The translations under genes were made by a program, and so were the position numbers. From TMED23 sp964643045 (lineage in GTDB: Bacteria > Pseudomonadota > Alphaproteobacteria > Rhodospirillales > UBA2165), in assembly GCA_964643045.1 (NCBI GenBank), contig CAZXSC010000087.1, positions 1 through 11,872 on the forward strand: a DNA stretch of 11,872 nt, written 5' to 3'. Positions within the stretch are counted from its first letter, which is position 1. Each line of letters starts with the position of its first letter. Of the stretch, positions 1 through 6,454 are shown piece by piece. The notes beneath the pieces were generated by a model. The model ran no database searches. It was not told the DNA's origin and worked only from the letters and a program-made list of their open reading frames with translations.

Positions 1-519
1 TATTGTCATTTTACATCACCAATCCGTCGGTATGCAGATTTAGTTATCCACCGTTTACTCATCTCTGCATTGGAATCTAGCCCGGGTGGTTTTAACGATG
101 ATCCTCCTGATATTGAAGTGATTGGTCAACATTTGTGCGTTACCGAGCGACGTGCTGCCATCGCCGAACGAGATGTTATTGATCGCTTCTCGGCTGCTTA
201 CTTGACCAATAAAATTGGCAAAGTCTTTAATGGAAAAGTAAGCGGGGTCACAAAATTTGGTTTATTCGTGACGTTAGATGAAATAGCCGCTGACGGACTG
301 GTGCCAATTCGTTCCTTGCCCAACGATTTTTATAAATTCGATGAAAAACGAATACTACTAAAGGGATCGCGAAACAAAAAAGTGTTCCATCTGGGCATGA
401 AAATTGATGTAATTCTCAAAGAGGCTAATCCAATTTCAGGATCTTTAGTGCTAACAATTGACAATCCTACAGGAACTAACCTAAGAACCAAGCGGAAAAA
501 CAAAAATATATATCCATAA
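1..519 (+). CDS. rnr: Ribonuclease R, C-terminal part (5' end outside window)
   Basis: Frame 1 is open from the first base to the TAA at 517-519, giving the last 172 residues of a 3'-5' exoribonuclease of the RNase II/R family, which degrades structured RNA in the cytoplasm. Visible residues 4-18 (FTSPIRRYADLVIHR) are the hallmark end of the RNB catalytic domain, with the conserved arginines and the TSPIRRY block. Residues about 72-155 form an S1 RNA-binding domain (IGKVFNGKVSGVTKFGLFV through GSLVLTID). The tail after S1 is short and basic (RTKRKNKN), much shorter than the long lysine-rich tail of E. coli RNase R. The single S1 followed by a basic tail favours RNase R over RNase II. The gene continues upstream, so the TTG at 70 is an internal codon and not a start. 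In many alphaproteobacteria rnr lies near rpmG, as here. Confidence 0.93.
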   Translation, partial: YCHFTSPIRRYADLVIHRLLISALESSPGGFNDDPPDIEVIGQHLCVTERRAAIAERDVIDRFSAAYLTNKIGKVFNGKVSGVTKFGLFVTLDEIAADGLVPIRSLPNDFYKFDEKRILLKGSRNKKVFHLGMKIDVILKEANPISGSLVLTIDNPTGTNLRTKRKNKNIYP

Positions 520-589
520 GATAATGACGATTTGTCAAAAATAATACACAATAACTCCCGTGAAACGGAATTAGGACATATATCAACTT

Positions 590-2176
590 ATGCAGTTAGC
601 AACAAAGATAGTTACAATATTATTTCTGTGCTCACTTGTCGCTTGCACAAGCCAAAAAATAAAAACAACCCGAAGTCCGGACAATGTAGAAGCTAGAATT
701 GCAGTCAAAACGTTTTCCGTGGGGTTCCAAAAAATGTCAGAACGGTATGTCGAAGAAATTTCTGCCGCAGAATTAGCCAAAGAAGGCTTGCGCGGCTTAA
801 CCACGATCGATCCAACTATTCGTATAGAAGAGAACTCTGATAAGATCAGTATTGAATCAGATTCTATACAAAAACATCTATATGATTTACCTAGAAAAGA
901 CGATCATGACGGCTGGGCCAATTTAATAGTCAACGCCATTTACGATAGTCGGAGCGACTCAGATGTGTTTAAGAAAACAAGAATGGTGCGATTTTATGAG
1001 GCGATTTTTGATGGAAGTTTGTCATTGCTCGACCCTTTTTCGCGATATGCTAATGAGAAAAGAGCCCGAAAGAACCGCGAAAAACGATCTGGTTTTGGTG
1101 GTATTGGTATTCGTTTTAACCACAAGCCGAACGGTATTATCGTAACCCAGGTATTTTTAGAAACACCGGCATTAAAGGCAGGATTAAAAAGAGGCGATAT
1201 TATAACCCATGCTGACGGGCACTCTTTAGCAAGATTAAAATACCCTAAAGCCACAAAATACTTGCGTGGAAAAATAGGATCGATTGTTGAAATTAGAGTT
1301 TTACGTTCTATAGGCAATCCAAAAAAAATAAACAGATTCTTATCACTTAAATTTTCTCTGAGACGGGATCGTATTATTATACCAACCAGCTCATATTCAA
1401 TAAAAAACAATATCCTCTATATACAACTGCGTGGGTTTAACGATAATACGGCAGAAAATTTGGCTTCAAATCTCTCTAAAGGGCTAAACGACATACGTGA
1501 CAAGTCAAATAACCAAGTTAAAGGCATTATACTTGACATAAGAAACAACCCGGGAGGACTCCTAAAACAGGCGGTAAAAGTCTCAAGCCTCTTTTTAGTT
1601 AGGGGTAGAATTCTTTCCACTAGAGGGCGTCACCCTTTAAGCGATCATGATTATGAAGCACGCGGCACCGATGTTACTGGAGGATTGCCCTTGATAATCT
1701 TAGTAAATGGAAAGTCGGCTAGCGCCTCTGAGATTGTTGCCGCTTCGCTGCAAGATCATTCACGCGCGATTGTGATAGGATCAACATCGTATGGCAAGGG
1801 TACGGTTCAAACAATCATAAGGCTGCCAAATAATGGTGAAATTGCTTTAACCTGGTCTTATTTTCAAGCCCCGTCAGGTTATCTTCTCCATGAACTCGGT
1901 GTACCACCAACGGTTTGTGCCACAGGAGAAGTAAAACCAACGGCCACAGAATACATTCAGGCAGCGTTGAACCAAGATGACCATATAAAAAACCTACGCG
2001 CATGGCATACGGTTAATATCCGCCAGAAGTGGAAAAGAAACCGCCTTAAGGCGATCTGCCCAACCACGCAAAAAATAAACCCACTTGATAGAAAAATCGC
2101 TGAAGAGTTACTCCTAAACACATCGCTATATCAAAGAGTTATTGCATTAACTCCTTCAGTCGCCTCCGTTAACTAA
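590..2176 (+). CDS. S41 family C-terminal processing peptidase, predicted lipoprotein with PDZ domain
   Basis: This is a serine peptidase of the CtpA/Prc family, 528 residues, predicted to act in the cell envelope on C-termini of periplasmic proteins. Residues 1-19 form a lipoprotein signal with a hydrophobic core and lipobox LVAC, so Cys19 should be lipidated. The +2 residue is Thr, not Asp, which favours the outer membrane by the E. coli rule. DGSLSLLDPFSRY (141-153) matches the conserved element before the PDZ. The PDZ domain runs about 167-255, starting GFGGIGI. The S41 core runs about 270-440, with ILDIRNNPGG (314-323) and SASASEI (376-382). By alignment to E. coli Prc spacing (Ser, +11 Asp, +25 Lys) the catalytic residues are Ser378, Asp389 and Lys403. 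All are present, so it should be active. The start is the ATG placed right before the signal peptide; the AGGA at 572-575 is rather distant. It lies 70 bases after rnr on the same strand. The usual alphaproteobacterial ctpA sits in another neighbourhood, so this may be a paralogue. Confidence 0.9.
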   Translation: MQLATKIVTILFLCSLVACTSQKIKTTRSPDNVEARIAVKTFSVGFQKMSERYVEEISAAELAKEGLRGLTTIDPTIRIEENSDKISIESDSIQKHLYDLPRKDDHDGWANLIVNAIYDSRSDSDVFKKTRMVRFYEAIFDGSLSLLDPFSRYANEKRARKNREKRSGFGGIGIRFNHKPNGIIVTQVFLETPALKAGLKRGDIITHADGHSLARLKYPKATKYLRGKIGSIVEIRVLRSIGNPKKINRFLSLKFSLRRDRIIIPTSSYSIKNNILYIQLRGFNDNTAENLASNLSKGLNDIRDKSNNQVKGIILDIRNNPGGLLKQAVKVSSLFLVRGRILSTRGRHPLSDHDYEARGTDVTGGLPLIILVNGKSASASEIVAASLQDHSRAIVIGSTSYGKGTVQTIIRLPNNGEIALTWSYFQAPSGYLLHELGVPPTVCATGEVKPTATEYIQAALNQDDHIKNLRAWHTVNIRQKWKRNRLKAICPTTQKINPLDRKIAEELLLNTSLYQRVIALTPSVASVN

Positions 2177-2192
2177 CAGCACTGCATAATAG

Positions 2193-2220
2193 TTGACAGA
2201 AGCGGCGGGATCGTTATTCT
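2193..2220 (+). promoter_or_regulatory. Predicted sigma-70 type promoter for rpmG
   Basis: A perfect -35 hexamer TTGACA (2193-2198) is followed after 16 bases by TATTCT (2215-2220, four of six matches to TATAAT). Transcription would start near 2227, leaving a leader of about 30 bases before rpmG. The bases just after the -10 are GC-rich (GCGCC, 2221-2225) in an otherwise AT-rich region. Such a discriminator is typical of stringently controlled ribosomal promoters; its role here is inferred. It lies 17 bases after the peptidase stop, so rpmG need not depend on readthrough. Confidence 0.6.
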
Positions 2221-2256
2221 GCGCCAACTTGTTAATAAAAACATAGGCGTTGAGAA

Positions 2257-2424
2257 ATGGCTAAGCCAGCGACAGTTTTAATAAAGCTTGTCAGCACTGC
2301 TGATACAGGATTTTACTACGTAACTAAGAAAAATCCACGAAATCACTCAGAAAAAATGGAATTCCGCAAATTTGATCCAATTGCACGAAAACATGTGCTT
2401 TTCAGAGAAGCTAAGATTAAATGA
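2257..2424 (+). CDS. rpmG: 50S ribosomal protein L33
   Basis: A 55-residue reading frame starts MAKPATVLIKLVSTADTGF and ends ARKHVLFREAKIK. This is a near full-length match to remembered bacterial L33, and to the alphaproteobacterial version in particular (MAKP start, STADTG, TKKNPR, FRKFDP). L33 is a small protein of the large ribosomal subunit. There are no cysteines, so this is the zinc-free (C-minus) form. The ATG follows AGGCG (2244-2248) at a usable distance. The gene appears to be monocistronic, with a strong promoter match upstream and a hairpin plus T-run 17 bases after the stop. Its position after rnr is the common alphaproteobacterial arrangement. Confidence 0.95.
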   Translation: MAKPATVLIKLVSTADTGFYYVTKKNPRNHSEKMEFRKFDPIARKHVLFREAKIK

Positions 2425-2440
2425 CCTATAGAATTGATGT

Positions 2441-2463
2441 AGCTTCTTGTAGAGCTTTTTTTT
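2441..2463 (+). terminator. Predicted intrinsic terminator after rpmG
   Basis: AGC(T)TCT, loop TGT, AGAGCT forms a six-base-pair stem with one bulged T. It is followed directly by an uninterrupted run of T to 2463. It begins 17 bases after the rpmG stop. The stem is short and of modest stability, but the T-run is clear and the position is right. Confidence 0.55.
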
Positions 2464-2605
2464 CCAACGTCTCAAAAAAATAATGTCACGGCAATTGCAT
2501 AAATTTACTGCATCCTAATACTAATCGATTTCTCATTTATTTTCTTCTGTTTTTCTGTCTATTGTCAACGAAATCTGCGTAAAATAAACAAACTAACAAC
2601 CAACC

Positions 2606-2615
2606 CAAGCGCTTG
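2606..2615. repeat. Perfect 10-bp palindrome upstream of the glycosyltransferase gene
   Basis: CAAGCGCTTG reads the same on both strands and sits 32 bases before the glycosyltransferase start codon. It is the only GC-rich patch in the 184 bases between the rpmG terminator and that gene. It could be a regulator half-site or operator, or chance. I see no RNA gene and no convincing sigma-70 promoter in 2464-2647: the best pair, TTGTCA (2562-2567) and TAAAAT (2580-2585), has a spacer of only 12. Confidence 0.25.
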
Positions 2616-2647
2616 CGTCAATTTAATGACCAGACTATGTTTCAAAT

Positions 2648-3649
2648 ATGTCAAATAAACGATCACCCCTTTCTTCGTTAAGCGATGATTCTTCCACAAA
2701 ACAACAAATTGCCGTCGTGGTACCGTGTTATCGTGAAAAGGACCAAATTCTAGATGTACTGAATAAAATAGATTCTGCAATTTCCCATATAATTGTGATT
2801 GATGATGGTTGTCCGGATAACACGGGCGAATTTATACGCAATAATTACAACGATGCTAGATTACACATCATTACCCATGAGAACAATAAAGGTGTTGGAG
2901 GTGCTACAATAACCGGCTACAAAAAAGCTATTGAGCTTGGAACAGATATTATCGTCAAAGTAGATGGTGATGGACAAATGGACCCTCGAATGATTCAAAC
3001 TCTCATTAGACCGATTAAGGCTGGTGAAGCTGACTATACTAAGGGGAACCGATTTTTTCGACGTACCGGTCTCTCTAAAATGCCACCACTTAGACTTTTT
3101 GGTAATCTAGTACTTTCATTTGCATCAAAAATGTCGAGCGGTTATTGGAAAGTTTTTGATCCTACTAATGGTTTTACGGCAATTCATAGAAAAGTAGCTC
3201 GAGAATTACCATTAGATAAATTTAGTCGTGGCTATTTTTTTGAATCCGATATGCTTTTCCATCTGAATATATCGCGAGCTGTCGTTGCTGACGTCCCGAT
3301 CCCCGCTATTTATGGAAATGAAAAAAGCAGTTTGAAGGTTTCTAGAATTTTATTACCTTTTTTTACCAAACACCTTACAAATCTCTTTCGACGGATCGTC
3401 TATAATTATTTTGTGCGTGACTTCAGTATAGCATCAATTGAACTCATTATTGGTCTGATTTTTATTGCATTTGGGGCCATATTTGGAAGTCTCGAATGGT
3501 ATAAAAGTTCAACTTCTGGGACACCGGCGACTGCGGGCACCGTTATAATCGCTGCCTTACCTTTGATGGTAGGTAGCCAACTCCTAATAAGTTTCTTGAA
3601 TTTTGACGTCCATAACCAACCGGATCAACCTCTTCACCACAACCTTTAA
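2648..3649 (+). CDS. Family 2 glycosyltransferase (DPM1-like) with two C-terminal membrane helices
   Basis: This 333-residue GT-A fold glycosyltransferase is of the kind that moves a sugar from a nucleotide donor onto a lipid or polysaccharide acceptor at the inner membrane. The N-terminal nucleotide-binding strand reads VVVPCYREKDQI (23-34). IDDGCPDNTG (51-60) and VKVDGDGQMD (103-112) follow, the latter carrying the metal-binding DxD (Asp106, Asp108). GNRFF (133-137) and DPTNGFTAIH (171-180) are also typical of the DPM1/dolichyl-phosphate-mannose synthase-like branch. Two hydrophobic segments at about 260-281 and 296-317 anchor the protein. The C-terminus (LNFDVHNQPDQPLH) is the family's normal end, so the gene is complete. 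There is no clear Shine-Dalgarno before the ATG. The gene is isolated, 119 bases before hisZ, with no sugar-nucleotide or export genes nearby, so donor and acceptor cannot be assigned. Confidence 0.88.
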   Translation: MSNKRSPLSSLSDDSSTKQQIAVVVPCYREKDQILDVLNKIDSAISHIIVIDDGCPDNTGEFIRNNYNDARLHIITHENNKGVGGATITGYKKAIELGTDIIVKVDGDGQMDPRMIQTLIRPIKAGEADYTKGNRFFRRTGLSKMPPLRLFGNLVLSFASKMSSGYWKVFDPTNGFTAIHRKVARELPLDKFSRGYFFESDMLFHLNISRAVVADVPIPAIYGNEKSSLKVSRILLPFFTKHLTNLFRRIVYNYFVRDFSIASIELIIGLIFIAFGAIFGSLEWYKSSTSGTPATAGTVIIAALPLMVGSQLLISFLNFDVHNQPDQPLHHNL

Positions 3650-3768
3650 AGAAATCTGGCTGGCTTTGTAATTTCTAATGCGCCATAACGAAATAACTTT
3701 AATAGATATAAAATAGAGCTACGTCCCGTTAAATTTTATTTAAAGATGATGTAAATGGATATAACCAC

Positions 3769-4947
3769 ATGAATGATATCGCACACAAAGGTTTATTGCC
3801 TACTGGACTAGCAGATATTCTCCCGCCCGAAGCAGAGTTTGAAGCGGAAATCACGGAAATGTTAATGGCTTCATTCAGCCAATATGGCTACGAACGTGTT
3901 AAACCGCCGCTTATAGAATTTGAAGATATTCTCCTAAGTGGCAGCGGCACCAAAACGGCAAAACAGACTTTTCGTATGATGGACCCTATATCGCAACGGA
4001 TGCTGGGTATTCGTGCTGATATGACACTGCAAATTGCACGCATAGCGTCTACGCGGCTCTGCGACGTCCAGCGCCCACTTAGGTTGAGTTATGCCGGCCA
4101 AGTATTACGAGTGAAAGGTTCAGACCTACGACCAAAACGCCAGTTTGCACAAATCGGAACAGAATTAATTGGCTCACATTCTCCGCGAGCCGATGCAGAA
4201 GTCATATTAATGGCAGCAGAAGCCTTATCCAATGTAGGTGTTGCCAACCTATCCATTGATCTAGGTTTACCAACCTTAGTGCCAATAACATGTGAGAAGC
4301 TAGGTATTGATTTATCAGCCAAAGATAACAAAATCAGAATTGCCCTTAATCAAAAAGATGGGCCCGGTGTTGGTTTGCTTGCCAAAGAACTTGGCAATGA
4401 AGCAGGTACTATTTTAAATGCATTATTGGAATCCGTAGGGCCTGTTGACAAGGCATTAGAAAAATTCCAAGGAATCAATCTGCCAAAAGAAGCTGCGGCT
4501 GAAATACAGAATCTTTCTGATATTATATTCTGCTTAAAAAAAAGCGCGCCTGATTTAAAATTAACTGTTGATCCTGTAGAAACTCGTGGTTACGAATATC
4601 ACACCGGAACGACATTCACATTTTTTGCATTAAATGTCAGGGGCGAAATTGGACGCGGCGGACGTTACCTAGTGAATGATGCGGATGGTATCAGAGCTCC
4701 GGAAACAGCTACAGGAGTATCACTTTTTATTGACACAATATTGCGTGCCCTACCAAAACCTCAAAAGAAAAACCGTGTGTTGGTGCCATCATCAAAACCG
4801 GAGGTCGTTTTTAAATTAAGGAAAGAAGGCTGGATAGTTGTTGAACACTTTGAAGAAAATAATTTAAATGCTAATTTCAAAGCTGACAAATTTGGCTGCT
4901 CCCACTACTGGAATGGCAATCAAATAGTCCCTGCTACTCTATTATAA
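3769..4947 (+). CDS. hisZ: ATP phosphoribosyltransferase regulatory subunit HisZ
   Basis: HisZ is a catalytically dead paralogue of histidyl-tRNA synthetase. It binds short-form HisG, the first enzyme of histidine synthesis, and confers activity and histidine feedback. The protein has 392 residues, with the class II synthetase core but only a short remnant in place of the HisS anticodon-binding domain. The start GLLPTGLADILPPEAE (8-23) corresponds to HisS motif-1 surroundings. Motif 2 is at about 104-114 (LRLSYAGQVLR), and the histidine-binding loop RGYEYHTGTTF is at 273-283 (HisS has RGLDYYTGTVF). Motif 3 (about 312-325, ETATGVSLFIDTIL) lacks the catalytic arginine pattern GIGIERL of true synthetases. 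Ten bases separate it from purA, the common alphaproteobacterial hisZ-purA order. HisS is therefore less likely. The genome should encode a short HisG elsewhere. Confidence 0.9.
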   Translation: MNDIAHKGLLPTGLADILPPEAEFEAEITEMLMASFSQYGYERVKPPLIEFEDILLSGSGTKTAKQTFRMMDPISQRMLGIRADMTLQIARIASTRLCDVQRPLRLSYAGQVLRVKGSDLRPKRQFAQIGTELIGSHSPRADAEVILMAAEALSNVGVANLSIDLGLPTLVPITCEKLGIDLSAKDNKIRIALNQKDGPGVGLLAKELGNEAGTILNALLESVGPVDKALEKFQGINLPKEAAAEIQNLSDIIFCLKKSAPDLKLTVDPVETRGYEYHTGTTFTFFALNVRGEIGRGGRYLVNDADGIRAPETATGVSLFIDTILRALPKPQKKNRVLVPSSKPEVVFKLRKEGWIVVEHFEENNLNANFKADKFGCSHYWNGNQIVPATLL

Positions 4948-4957
4948 AGGAAACAGA

Positions 4958-6250
4958 ATGGCGAATGTCGTCATCGTTGGCGCCCAATGGGGTGACGAAG
5001 GAAAAGGTAAAATAGTCGACTGGCTTTCCGAGCGTGCTGACGTAGTAGTCAGGTTTCAAGGGGGTCATAATGCTGGCCATACCCTAGTTATTGATGGAAT
5101 CACCTACAAACTTAGCCTGCTTCCGTCCGGAATTGTGCGCCCGAATAAATTATCCATTATTGGAAACGGTGTGGTTCTTGACCCCTGGGCTTTAGTGGAA
5201 GAGATTGAGACTCTTAGAACTAAGGGTATAGAAATAAACCCTAGAAATCTTTCAATAGCAGAAAACGTTTCGCTCATTTTACCTCTACACTCAATGTTAG
5301 ATAAAATCCGCGAAGGATCAAAAGAAGGCATTAAAATAGGAACAACGGGTCGCGGTATTGGCCCCGCATACGAAGATAAAATTGGAAGACGTGCCATCAG
5401 GGCCGGCGATCTAGTAAATAGAGATATATTGGAATCAAGAATAGATAACCTGCTACTTCACCACAACGCATTGTTGCGTGGATTTGGCTCGTCGGAAATT
5501 GTAGGAAAAGACGTTAGCAAACAACTTCTGAAAATTGCACCAAAGATTCTCCCTTTTGTTAAAACAGTGTGGCGTCAATTGGACGACGCCCAAAAAGATG
5601 GCAAAAATATCCTTTTTGAAGGAGCCCAAGGAGCTATGCTCGATATTGATCACGGCACCTACCCATTTGTAACGTCTTCCAATACTTTAGCCGGTGCAGC
5701 TGGACTTGGATCTGGGCAAGGCGCCCAAACGGCTAATTTTAATCTTGGTATAGCAAAAGCCTACACAACAAGGGTTGGGGCAGGCCCTTTCCCGACTGAA
5801 CTAACAGATGAGATTGGACAGAGATTAGGTGAACGGGGACATGAATTTGGAACTGTAACGGGTAGGAAACGACGCTGTGGTTGGTTTGATGCTACAATGG
5901 TACGACAGGCCATTAAAGTCAGCGGAATTAAAGGAATTGCCCTCACAAAACTAGACGTATTAGATGGCATTAGTGAATTGAAAATTTGCACAAATTATTT
6001 TCTTGAAGGCAAAAAGTTAGATTACTTTCCAGCCTCGATTTTTGGCCAATCAAAAGTAGAGCCCGTTTTTGAGGTTATTGAAGGATGGACTGAACCAACG
6101 TACGGGGCACGATCATGGACTGAACTTCCAGATGCAGCTATTAAATACATTCGGCGTGTTGAAGAGTTGATAGAAACACCAATTTCAATCCTTTCTACCA
6201 GTCCAGAGAGAAACGATACAATTTTGGTACAAGATCCATTTGCAAATTAA
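4958..6250 (+). CDS. purA: Adenylosuccinate synthetase
   Basis: PurA joins IMP and aspartate using GTP to give adenylosuccinate, the committed step to AMP, in the cytoplasm. The 430-residue length is normal. The N-terminal P-loop reads WGDEGKGK (11-18) with the catalytic base Asp13, and GGHNAGHT (35-42) supplies His41; both match E. coli numbering. The signature GIGPAYEDKIGRRAIR at 133-148 includes the IMP-contacting lysine (Lys141). FEGAQGAMLDIDHGTYPF and the C-terminal GRKRRCGWFDAT element are also intact. The ATG is preceded by a good Shine-Dalgarno AAAGGA (4946-4951) that overlaps the hisZ stop codon, so the two genes form one operon, probably with coupled translation. No purine-related regulator site is evident within the pair. 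Confidence 0.97.
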   Translation: MANVVIVGAQWGDEGKGKIVDWLSERADVVVRFQGGHNAGHTLVIDGITYKLSLLPSGIVRPNKLSIIGNGVVLDPWALVEEIETLRTKGIEINPRNLSIAENVSLILPLHSMLDKIREGSKEGIKIGTTGRGIGPAYEDKIGRRAIRAGDLVNRDILESRIDNLLLHHNALLRGFGSSEIVGKDVSKQLLKIAPKILPFVKTVWRQLDDAQKDGKNILFEGAQGAMLDIDHGTYPFVTSSNTLAGAAGLGSGQGAQTANFNLGIAKAYTTRVGAGPFPTELTDEIGQRLGERGHEFGTVTGRKRRCGWFDATMVRQAIKVSGIKGIALTKLDVLDGISELKICTNYFLEGKKLDYFPASIFGQSKVEPVFEVIEGWTEPTYGARSWTELPDAAIKYIRRVEELIETPISILSTSPERNDTILVQDPFAN

Positions 6251-6295
6251 TATTATTTTAAATTTACTAATACCTAAAATACGTATAGAAAGGCG

Positions 6296-6329
6296 GCAAT
6301 CACTTAAAAGAATTTTAAGTGTAAATTGC
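6296..6329 (+). promoter_or_regulatory. Strong stem-loop between purA and the pseudokinase gene
   Basis: CACTTAAAA (6301-6309), loop GAA, TTTTAAGTG (6313-6321) is a perfect nine-base-pair inverted repeat. Outside it GCAAT (6296-6300) pairs with ATTGC (6325-6329) across a three-base bulge (TAA), extending the stem to 14 pairs. It begins 45 bases after the purA stop. There is no T-run downstream, so it is not a classical terminator. It could protect the purA mRNA 3' end, act as a protein-binding site at DNA level, or form part of the leader of the next gene. Confidence 0.55.
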
Positions 6330-6397
6330 TATATATGGGTATTATGAAGATAAGTTTCATTGTACAGTGTAATAATAGCAATAAATTAGTATATAGG

Positions 6398-6428
6398 ACC
6401 CAAATTTTGAATTGGGGTTTAGTTAAAC
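6398..6428 (+). promoter_or_regulatory. Second hairpin and adjoining palindrome in the pseudokinase leader
   Basis: CCCAA(A)TT, loop TTG, AATTGGG forms seven pairs with one bulged A (6399-6416). Directly after it GTTTA-GT-TAAAC (6417-6428) is a five-base inverted repeat with a two-base centre. The structures end 26 bases before the pseudokinase start codon. A weak sigma-70-like pair lies upstream (TTGTAC 6360-6365, TAAATT 6382-6387, spacer 16), so the hairpin would fall at the beginning of that transcript. The role is inferred. Confidence 0.3.
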
Positions 6429-6454
6429 TGACGCTAGAAAAGTGATCAGAGCTT

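Noticed and set aside
551..566. CCGT-GAA-ACGG hairpin between rnr and the peptidase gene as a terminator
   Set aside because: A four-pair stem without a following T-run is too weak.
994..1410. 138-codon antisense frame inside the peptidase gene
   Set aside because: It lies wholly opposite a well-supported gene, has no recognisable motif, and fits the usual pattern of shadow frames.
2421..2483. 20-codon frame overlapping the rpmG stop as ATGA
   Set aside because: It runs through the terminator hairpin and T-run, has no family resemblance, and the overlap is likely chance.
3650..3676. AGAAAT/ATTTCT inverted repeat after the glycosyltransferase gene as a terminator
   Set aside because: Only six AT-rich pairs around a large loop, with no T-run.
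3769..4947. Histidyl-tRNA synthetase (hisS) as the identity of this gene
   Set aside because: Motif 3 lacks the catalytic Arg pattern, the anticodon-binding domain is missing, and the hisZ-purA order is characteristic.
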